From positions 1-11,461 of the forward strand of contig JAWLFN010000073.1 of assembly GCA_041685555.1 (NCBI GenBank): a DNA stretch of 11,461 nucleotides, in the 5' to 3' direction. Shown here piece after piece: positions 5,562-11,461 of this stretch. The DNA is from PWQG01 sp041685555 (lineage in GTDB: Bacteria; Pseudomonadota; Gammaproteobacteria; Pseudomonadales; Pseudohongiellaceae). The notes below the pieces were generated by a model. It was not told where the DNA came from. It searched no databases and saw nothing but the letters and a program-made list of their open reading frames with translations. The number at the start of each line of letters is the position of its first letter. Within the stretch, counting starts at the first letter, position 1. A program made the position numbers and the translations under genes.

Positions 5562-7106
5562 ATGACACACAGAGGCTGGCCCGCGTTCTGCCTGGTGACG
5601 GGACTCCTGGCGGCCTGTGTCGCACCGGTGGGCGGTGTGATGGCACAGCCGGTTCCCGAGAGCGAAGGGCGGAATTTCAGTCACCAGTGGCTGGAAGAAC
5701 ATGCCCGCGAGTTGTCCACCCGACCCTACACGCCAGAGGTGATGAGCGACGACAACCCGCTGCGATCCCTGGATTACGATGACTACCGGCGCATTGTGTT
5801 TGATCCCGATGAGGCTGTATGGGGCAATACGGATCTGCCTTTCCACCTGCAACTTTTCCACCCCGGATTCCTGCATACGACGCCGGTGGACATTCACCTG
5901 GTCACGGAAGGCACGGCCCGCCGATTGCCGTTCACCACCGACGTGTTCCGTTATCACGAGAGTCTGACGGACATCGACCCGACCGATGCCGGTGGCCATG
6001 CCGGATTCCGGGTCCATCATCCCATCAATACACCGGAACGCCATGAGGAGTTTCTGGTGTTTCTGGGAGCCAGCTACTTCCGGAGTGTTGGCGGCGGGCA
6101 GTTCTATGGCCTGTCGGCGCGTGGCCTGGCCGTCAATACGGTCGGGCCGGGTGGAGAGGAGTTCCCCCGCTTCTCCGATTTCTGGATCGAACGTCCGGCG
6201 GACGATGCGGACACCATCATCCTGCATGCGCTGCTGGACAGCCCGTCCGTGACCGGCGCCTATCGATTCACCGCCAGCCCGGGCGAACGCACCCGCATCG
6301 ATGTGGAGGCCACCCTGTACCCACGTCGGGACATGGAGAGGGTCGGAGTAGCGCCACTGACGTCGATGTTCCTGTTTGATGCCACCAATCCGGCCCGTTT
6401 CGATGACTTCCGACGGGCCGTGCACGACTCCGACGGGCTGAAGATCATCGGCGGCAACGGGGAGCACATCTGGCGGCCACTGGCGAATCCCGGTACGTTG
6501 CAGGTGTCATCCTTTGGCGCCGACACGCCGGGCGGCTTCGGTCTGTTGCAACGCAATCAGGCATTTGAACAGTTCAATGATGACGAGGCCCGGTACGACC
6601 GGCGGCCGTCATTGTGGATAGAGCCACTGGGTGACTGGGGTGATGGGCATGTGGAACTGGTGGAGATTCCTGCCGTCGAGGAAGTCCATGACAATATTGT
6701 GGCCTACTGGCAGCCGGCGAAGGAGCTGGAAACGGGCCAGGCCTACCAATACGGGTATCGAATGTATTGGGGGACTGGCGAGCGCCGCCCGCCATCACAA
6801 GGTCGTGTGCGGGAGACGTCCGCTGGAGCCGCTTCGGGCAGCGGTGATCGCCTCTTTGTCATCGACTACAGCGGTGGCGATCAGATTGCGGATGTGCGGT
6901 CCGACCCGCAAGCCGTGCGCGTGCGGGCCACGACCAGTCACGGGCGCATCACCGATATCAGCAGCACCCTGGTCGAGGCGACCGGAGACTACCGTGTCTA
7001 TATCAAGCTGGATCCGGAAAGCGCCGACCTGGCGGAACTGCGGGTGAGGTTGTATGTCGACGATCAGCCATGGGGTGAGACCTGGCTGTACCGGTGGACC
7101 CGATGA
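5562..7106 (+). CDS. opgG: Periplasmic glucan biosynthesis protein OpgG (MdoG/MdoD family)
   Basis: A 514-residue exported protein for osmoregulated periplasmic glucan synthesis, working on the beta-glucan chain that OpgH delivers to the periplasm. The length equals E. coli OpgG. Conserved stretches include RNFSHQWLEEHARELS (37-52), LDYDDYRRIVFDP (70-82), FYGLSARGLAVNT (181-193), RRPSLWIEPLGDWG (347-360) and EVHDNIVAYWQP (374-385). The family includes beta-1,2-glucanases whose catalytic residue is an aspartate; Asp358 in the GDWG motif is a candidate, not proven. The N-terminus is a signal peptide with two possible cuts: after VMA at residue 28, or at a lipobox LAAC with Cys19. GGAAGGA at 5547-5553 is a strong ribosome site for this ATG. 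It is coupled to opgH by a 4-base overlap. I favour OpgG over its paralogue OpgD because of this pairing. Confidence 0.93.
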   Translation: MTHRGWPAFCLVTGLLAACVAPVGGVMAQPVPESEGRNFSHQWLEEHARELSTRPYTPEVMSDDNPLRSLDYDDYRRIVFDPDEAVWGNTDLPFHLQLFHPGFLHTTPVDIHLVTEGTARRLPFTTDVFRYHESLTDIDPTDAGGHAGFRVHHPINTPERHEEFLVFLGASYFRSVGGGQFYGLSARGLAVNTVGPGGEEFPRFSDFWIERPADDADTIILHALLDSPSVTGAYRFTASPGERTRIDVEATLYPRRDMERVGVAPLTSMFLFDATNPARFDDFRRAVHDSDGLKIIGGNGEHIWRPLANPGTLQVSSFGADTPGGFGLLQRNQAFEQFNDDEARYDRRPSLWIEPLGDWGDGHVELVEIPAVEEVHDNIVAYWQPAKELETGQAYQYGYRMYWGTGERRPPSQGRVRETSAGAASGSGDRLFVIDYSGGDQIADVRSDPQAVRVRATTSHGRITDISSTLVEATGDYRVYIKLDPESADLAELRVRLYVDDQPWGETWLYRWTR

Positions 7107-8953
7107 CGATGATCACCTCCATGACTCCGCCCGGGGCACCGCTGGAGATGCCCACCCAGGTACTGTCCCGGCATCCGTCGGCGCTACATGGCACCACCGG
7201 TGCGACCACCTGGCTGGCACGGGTGATCACCTTCGGAGGCAGTCTGCTGCTGACTTTGGCCGCCGTCTGGCAGCTGTACCTGATCCTGCCACTTGGCCCG
7301 GCGGGGACGGTTCCGGCAGGTACGGTCGCGCTACTCTGGCTGATGCTGGGATTGTTCAGCCTCACGTTCGGCTGGATCTCACTGTCGGCCATGGCGGCCG
7401 TGGCCGGGCTGTTCTGTGGTGGGGACCGGTATCATGCGGCGCCGGATGCGCCCCTTCGGGGAAAAACCGTGCTGCTGATGCCGGTGCATAACGAGCATCC
7501 GTCCAGTGCCTGCGCCGCGCTGTCCGCCATGGCGGAGGAGCTGGACCGTCTGGGTCTGGCGGCACATTTCGAGATATTCGTCCTGTCGGATACCCGTGAA
7601 CAGGATATCTGGCGGGCCGAAGGCGTCGCGGTCGAGTATCTGCGCGAACGGCTTTCAGGGATCATGCCGGTCTGGTATCGGCGTCGACGGAACAACACGG
7701 CCCGCAAGGCCGGCAATATCCGCGATTTCATCAACCGCTGGGGTCAGCGGTATGACTATATGGTGGTACTGGATGCCGACAGCCTGATAACGGGTGAGAC
7801 GCTGGCGACCCTGGTCCGGGAAATGGATGCGGATCCGCGCACCGGCATTCTGCAGACGCTGCCGCGGCTCCATGGCGGTGAGACCCTCTTTGCCCGCCTG
7901 CAGCAGTTTGCCGGAGCGGTTCATGGTCCGGTGTTCGCCCGTGGTCTGTGCGCCTGGCAGGGAGGTGATGGCAACTACTGGGGCCACAATGCCATCCTCC
8001 GGATCCGGGCTTTTGCCGGGTCGGCCGGCCTGCCGGACATGCCCGGTCCCAGGCCCTTTGGCGGTGAGATCCGCTCTCATGATTTCGTCGAGGCAGCGTT
8101 GCTGCGCCGGGCCGGCTGGTCGGTACGGATGCTGCCCGGCTTGCCGGGCTCCTGGGAAGAATGCCCGCCCACCCTGCTGGATGCAGCCGTTCGCGACCGA
8201 CGCTGGGCGCAGGGCAATGTCCAGCATCTTGCCGTGGTCTCCGCCCGTGGTCTGCGCTGGCCGAGTCGGGCGCATATGCTGATGGGCGTTATGAATTACC
8301 TGACCTCGCCGCTGTGGCTGGCCCTGGTGATCGTCGGTCTGGGCCTGAGTACCCTGTATGGCGGCCAGCCACTGGGTCCGGCGTTTGATTCCGGGCGTAT
8401 GCTGGGGCTGTTCGCTGTCACCATGACGCTGCTGCTGTTGCCGAAAATGCTGGGGCTGGTCAGTGCGCTGTTCCATCGTGAGGCGTACCGCGGCGTGGGG
8501 CGCCTCCGGCTGATTGGCGGCGCGCTGCTGGAGTTGCTGTTTTCGGTACTGCATGCGCCCATCGTCATGATGCTGCACACTCGGCACCTGTGGGAAATCG
8601 CCCGGGGTCGCGATTCAGGATGGTCCGCCCAGCAGCGTCGGGGAAGGGGGGTGCAATGGCGCCAGTTGCTGCGTCGTCATGGCACGCACACCATGGTGGG
8701 CGTACTCATGACCGTGTACCTGCTATGGCTTTCTTCGCCATTATTGGTCTGGATGTTGCCGATGGTCGCTGGCCTGGTGCTTTCGATTCCCCTGTCGGCG
8801 CTGAGCGGAAGTCGCGATGCGGGAGCCTGGCTGTCACGGCGGGGGTTGCTGGATACGCCGGAGGAACACGCTCCGCCGTCCATCATGAAACAACGTCAAC
8901 AGTTCCTTCGGGGCTACGAAGATGCCGCCGTGTCTGCCCGTCAGCCTGAATGA
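7103..8953 (+). CDS. opgH: Glucan biosynthesis glucosyltransferase OpgH, short form
   Basis: Inner-membrane family 2 glycosyltransferase that builds the linear beta-1,2-glucan backbone from UDP-glucose and passes it to the periplasm. It has 616 residues against about 847 in E. coli. Two hydrophobic helices (about 41-62 and 76-104) precede the cytosolic transferase domain (about 118-385), followed by four or five helices (about 395-415, 434-457, 468-490 and 529-566). Catalytic motifs are intact: VVLDADS with the DxD at 224-226, GNYWGHNAILR at 290-300, SHDFVEA with the likely base Asp327, and RDRRWAQGN at 364-372. The chosen ATG overlaps the opgG stop as ATGA; an in-frame GTG lies at 7094. The long N-terminal cytosolic region that binds FtsZ in E. 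coli is missing, with only about 40 residues before the first helix. Confidence 0.93.
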   Translation: MTMITSMTPPGAPLEMPTQVLSRHPSALHGTTGATTWLARVITFGGSLLLTLAAVWQLYLILPLGPAGTVPAGTVALLWLMLGLFSLTFGWISLSAMAAVAGLFCGGDRYHAAPDAPLRGKTVLLMPVHNEHPSSACAALSAMAEELDRLGLAAHFEIFVLSDTREQDIWRAEGVAVEYLRERLSGIMPVWYRRRRNNTARKAGNIRDFINRWGQRYDYMVVLDADSLITGETLATLVREMDADPRTGILQTLPRLHGGETLFARLQQFAGAVHGPVFARGLCAWQGGDGNYWGHNAILRIRAFAGSAGLPDMPGPRPFGGEIRSHDFVEAALLRRAGWSVRMLPGLPGSWEECPPTLLDAAVRDRRWAQGNVQHLAVVSARGLRWPSRAHMLMGVMNYLTSPLWLALVIVGLGLSTLYGGQPLGPAFDSGRMLGLFAVTMTLLLLPKMLGLVSALFHREAYRGVGRLRLIGGALLELLFSVLHAPIVMMLHTRHLWEIARGRDSGWSAQQRRGRGVQWRQLLRRHGTHTMVGVLMTVYLLWLSSPLLVWMLPMVAGLVLSIPLSALSGSRDAGAWLSRRGLLDTPEEHAPPSIMKQRQQFLRGYEDAAVSARQPE

Positions 8954-8974
8954 GCTGATGGTGGTGCTGTTACT

Positions 8975-9466
8975 TCAGTACACCGCGCGATCCTGCCTGG
9001 CCAGCCAGGCGGCAAAAGGCCTGGAGGATTCCGGCAATTTTCGGTGCAGCACAAATCCCGGTGGCAGAGCCACCGGTCGGGTCTGTCCGTACAGTTGCGT
9101 GGCGAATTCGCTGTCGTCAAATCCCGCCTGTTGTGCTTCCGATTGCGGGGCCGCGTAAATGATGCGCTCGACCCTTGCCCACAGGGCGGCCGCCAGGCAC
9201 ATGGGGCAGGGCTGGCAGCTGGCGTAGAGTGTGCATCCTTCCAGATGCGGATTACTCAATTGGCGGCCGGCCCGGCGCAGGGCCATGATCTCGGCGTGCG
9301 CGGTCGGGTCGCAGTGCGGTCTGACACGGTTGTATGCCCGGGCGACCTGTTCATCGCCGCGGTAGACGACCGCGCCAAAAGGCCCCCCATCCGTCTGTAC
9401 GGAATCCGTGGCCAGTTCAATGGCCTCTCGCAATCGGCTGTCGTGATCGGGCTGTTCTGTGCTCAT
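8975..9466 (-). CDS. Nucleoside/guanine deaminase, CMP-deaminase superfamily (GuaD-like)
   Basis: A 163-residue cytosolic zinc deaminase. The zinc and proton-relay residues are His57 and Glu59 in DPTAHAEI and Cys87 and Cys90 in SCQPCPMC. GGPFGAVV (27-34), NRV (46-48), HLEGCTLYASC and a following AGFDD (114-118) are closest to what I know of guanine deaminase GuaD of Bacillus, where that C-terminal part closes over the base. TadA-like tRNA deaminase is less likely because of those features. The start at 9466 gives a typical N-terminus (MSTEQPDHDSR); an in-frame ATG at 9502 adds 12 residues, and neither has a good ribosome site. It is convergent with opgH (21-base gap) and divergent from the PQQ dehydrogenase. 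A role in purine salvage is the simplest reading; action on a pterin or other amino-heterocycle cannot be excluded. Confidence 0.88.
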   Translation of the reverse strand: MSTEQPDHDSRLREAIELATDSVQTDGGPFGAVVYRGDEQVARAYNRVRPHCDPTAHAEIMALRRAGRQLSNPHLEGCTLYASCQPCPMCLAAALWARVERIIYAAPQSEAQQAGFDDSEFATQLYGQTRPVALPPGFVLHRKLPESSRPFAAWLARQDRAVY

Positions 9467-9594
9467 GAGTCCATGGTACCCGATTCTCCGGCGGTAATTC
9501 ATCGACGAATTCCAGCGATCCGTCAGCGGAGTTTCATTTTCGGGGAGAATCGGTCGTGATTTTGTGGTTCAATCAGCGGCGCTATCTGTCACAG

Positions 9595-9601
9595 AAAGGA
9601 G
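9595..9601 (+). promoter_or_regulatory. Strong ribosome-binding site of the PQQ dehydrogenase
   Basis: AAAGGAG precedes two in-frame ATG codons, at 9606 (4-base spacing) and 9612 (10-base spacing). Both give the same signal peptide apart from two residues, so the choice has little effect on the mature protein. Confidence 0.7.
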
Positions 9602-9605
9602 TGTC

Positions 9606-11461
9606 ATGCCCATGTCCCGATTTCCGTCCAGCGGCGTATCTGCCAGTCAGATGCTGCGACTTGTTCTCCTGTCCGTATTGATCCTGCCAGGAGTCCCATC
9701 CGCCTTCGCCCAGTCTGAAGAGGCAGGCCCGGTTCCTGTTGTCGATGCCGAGCGACTCGTCAATGCCGACGACCACCCGGAAGACTGGATGACGCATGGC
9801 CGCACCTACGGCGAACAACGTCATAGTCCGCTGCAGCAGATCAACCGGGAGACCGTATCGGGTCTGGGACTGGCCTGGTATGCCGATATGGATACCAGTC
9901 GTGCACAGGAAGCCACACCTGTCGTGGTGGATGGAAAGCTCTACGTCTCGACGGCCTGGAGTAATGTGAAGGCCTATGACGTGGCGACCGGAGAAGAGCT
10001 CTGGGCCTGGGATGCAGAGGTGGCCCGGGCCAAGGGTGCTGATGCCTGCTGTGATGTGGTCAATCGCGGCGTCGCCGTATGGGAGGGCAAGGTCTACGTG
10101 GGCGTGCTGGATGGGCGGCTGGTGGCACTGGATGCGGAAACCGGTGAGGAAGCGTGGTCCGTGGCCACTTTCGACCCGGAAACCAAATACACCATCACTG
10201 GCGCCCCGCGCGTCATCAAGGGCCGGGTGATGATCGGCAACGGTGGCGCCGAATATGGCGTGCGCGGCTATGTCAGCGCCTACGATGCCGAGACCGGCGA
10301 GCTCGACTGGCGTTTCTATACGGTACCGGGCAACCCGGCCGATGGGTTCGAGGACGAAACCATGGAGGCGATCGCCGACACCTGGACGGGGGAATGGTGG
10401 ACCCTGGGCGGTGGCGGTACCGTCTGGGACTCTATTGCCTACGATCCGGAACTGGACCTGATGTACATCGGCGTGGGCAATGGCTCCCCCTGGAACCAGG
10501 CGCTGCGCAGCCCGGAGGGCGGCGACAATCTGTTCCTCAGTTCCATTGTCGCGCTGGACCCGGAAGATGGCAGCTACCAGTGGCATTATCAGACCACGCC
10601 CGGCGAGACCTGGGATTTCACTGCCACCCAGCACATGATTCTGGCGGACCTCGAGATTGATGGTGAAGAGCGCCGGGTACTGATGCAGGCGCCAAAGAAT
10701 GGTTTCTTCTATGTGCTGGACGCGGCCACCGGTGATTTCATCTCGGCGGAGAATTTCATCGACATCAACTGGGCAACCCATGTGAACCCGGACACCGGTC
10801 GGCCGGTGGAGAACCCGGAGGCGCGCTACGACCAGACCAACACAGGTTTCATCGTCAGGCCCGGACCGTTGGGCGGGCATAACTGGTATCCGATGGCCCA
10901 CAGCCCCGATACCGGCCTGGTGTACATTCCGGTGACCGAGAACTTTGCCGGCTATTTCCCGGACCTGGAATTCGTCGTCAACCCGAACGGCTGGAACACC
11001 GGCAATGATTTTGCGCGTGGCTCGGCGCTGGTGCGCGACGCGGACAATCCGCCCGAGATGTTCGCCTATCTGCAGGCCTGGGATCCGGTGGCACAGGAAG
11101 AGCGATGGCGGGTGGTCCATGAGGTGCCGACCGATGGCGCCGGTGTCCTTGCCACGGCTGGTGGCCTGATTTTCCAGGGTAACCGCTCCGGGGAATTCGT
11201 GGCGTACAATGACGAGACCGGCGAACGGCTGTGGTCGGGCATCACCCAGGCCGGCGTCATGGCCGCTCCGTCCACCTTCGCTGCCGATGGGGAGCAGTAC
11301 GTGGCCGTGCTGGTGGGCGCGCCGTCCTCCTTCGGTGGTGATTCCGGCGTACCGGCCGGCTTCGAGGTGACTACGACGCAGTCCACCAACAACTCCAGAT
11401 TACTGGTCTATCGCCTGGGGGGGGATGCGGAGTTGCCGACCGAAGCGGTGACTCAGGCGGA
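9606..11461 (+). CDS. PQQ-dependent alcohol dehydrogenase, 3' end cut by window
   Basis: A periplasmic quinoprotein dehydrogenase; the frame is open from 9606 to the right edge (618 codons). The signal peptide ends near PSAFA at 31-35. An eight-blade propeller of PQQ-type repeats follows, with tryptophan-docking phrases such as YDVATGEELW and LDAETGEEAW. The adjacent cysteines Cys148-Cys149 in ADACCDV should form the vicinal disulfide over PQQ. Predicted calcium ligands are Glu216 (GGAEYG), Asn292 (GVGNGSPWN) and Asp337 (TWDFTATQ), the last also the catalytic base. The residue two after Asp337 is Thr, not the Asp that marks lanthanide-dependent enzymes, so calcium use is expected. Many relatives carry a C-terminal cytochrome c domain; no CxxCH is seen before the edge, so its presence is open. 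The substrate is probably a primary alcohol or aldehyde. The gene is transcribed away from the deaminase. Confidence 0.93.
   Translation, partial: MPMSRFPSSGVSASQMLRLVLLSVLILPGVPSAFAQSEEAGPVPVVDAERLVNADDHPEDWMTHGRTYGEQRHSPLQQINRETVSGLGLAWYADMDTSRAQEATPVVVDGKLYVSTAWSNVKAYDVATGEELWAWDAEVARAKGADACCDVVNRGVAVWEGKVYVGVLDGRLVALDAETGEEAWSVATFDPETKYTITGAPRVIKGRVMIGNGGAEYGVRGYVSAYDAETGELDWRFYTVPGNPADGFEDETMEAIADTWTGEWWTLGGGGTVWDSIAYDPELDLMYIGVGNGSPWNQALRSPEGGDNLFLSSIVALDPEDGSYQWHYQTTPGETWDFTATQHMILADLEIDGEERRVLMQAPKNGFFYVLDAATGDFISAENFIDINWATHVNPDTGRPVENPEARYDQTNTGFIVRPGPLGGHNWYPMAHSPDTGLVYIPVTENFAGYFPDLEFVVNPNGWNTGNDFARGSALVRDADNPPEMFAYLQAWDPVAQEERWRVVHEVPTDGAGVLATAGGLIFQGNRSGEFVAYNDETGERLWSGITQAGVMAAPSTFAADGEQYVAVLVGAPSSFGGDSGVPAGFEVTTTQSTNNSRLLVYRLGGDAELPTEAVTQA

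Noticed and set aside
5532..6467. Open frame of 311 codons on the minus strand
   Set aside because: Antisense to opgG, which is strongly supported; no motif in the reverse translation.
7655..8587. Open frame of 310 codons on the minus strand
   Set aside because: Antisense to opgH, Gln/Arg/His-rich in the way GC-rich antisense frames are, and without recognisable domains.
9582..11120. Long open frame of 512 codons on the minus strand
   Set aside because: It is a shadow of the PQQ dehydrogenase on the plus strand, whose signal peptide, cysteine pair and metal ligands are clear; the minus-strand translation shows no family motif.

Overview
The window looks like a stretch of chromosome from a GC-rich gammaproteobacterium. 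The evidence is OpgG/OpgH, a RIO kinase of the type found in Pseudomonas-like genomes, an E. coli-like RibA C-terminus and dense overlapping operons. Several proteins are rich in acidic residues, which hints at a marine or halotolerant host; the genus cannot be fixed from sequence alone. No rRNA, tRNA, CRISPR array or insertion sequence is visible, and no gap exceeds about 215 bases.

Left part (1-2458, plus strand): four tightly packed genes that enter from outside the window. They are the C-terminal half of GTP cyclohydrolase II, a stand-alone RibD C-terminal-type reductase, a zinc-less medium-chain dehydrogenase of the BchC-like type, and a small protein of the 6-pyruvoyl-tetrahydropterin synthase/QueD fold whose catalytic triad is replaced. 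Together they look like a dedicated pathway that diverts a GTP-derived pyrimidine or pterin into something other than riboflavin. This is the best candidate for an undescribed system here.

Middle (2481-5350, minus strand): a RIO-family protein kinase, then a translationally coupled pair made of a CDP-alcohol phosphatidyltransferase and an LPG-synthase-type (UPF0104) multi-spanning membrane protein. Between the kinase and this pair lies a short plus-strand remnant resembling the PAS region of CheB/CheR-type proteins, bracketed by a 13-bp direct repeat. The membrane pair could supply a lipid step for the neighbouring pterin-like pathway, but that link is only inferred from position.

Right part (5562-8953, plus strand): opgG and opgH overlap by 4 bases and encode the osmoregulated periplasmic glucan machinery. 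OpgH is a short form without the long N-terminal cytoplasmic region of the E. coli enzyme. Convergent to it is a GuaD-like nucleoside/guanine deaminase (minus). Divergent from that is a secreted PQQ-dependent alcohol dehydrogenase, open to the right edge and lacking the second aspartate that marks lanthanide-dependent enzymes.
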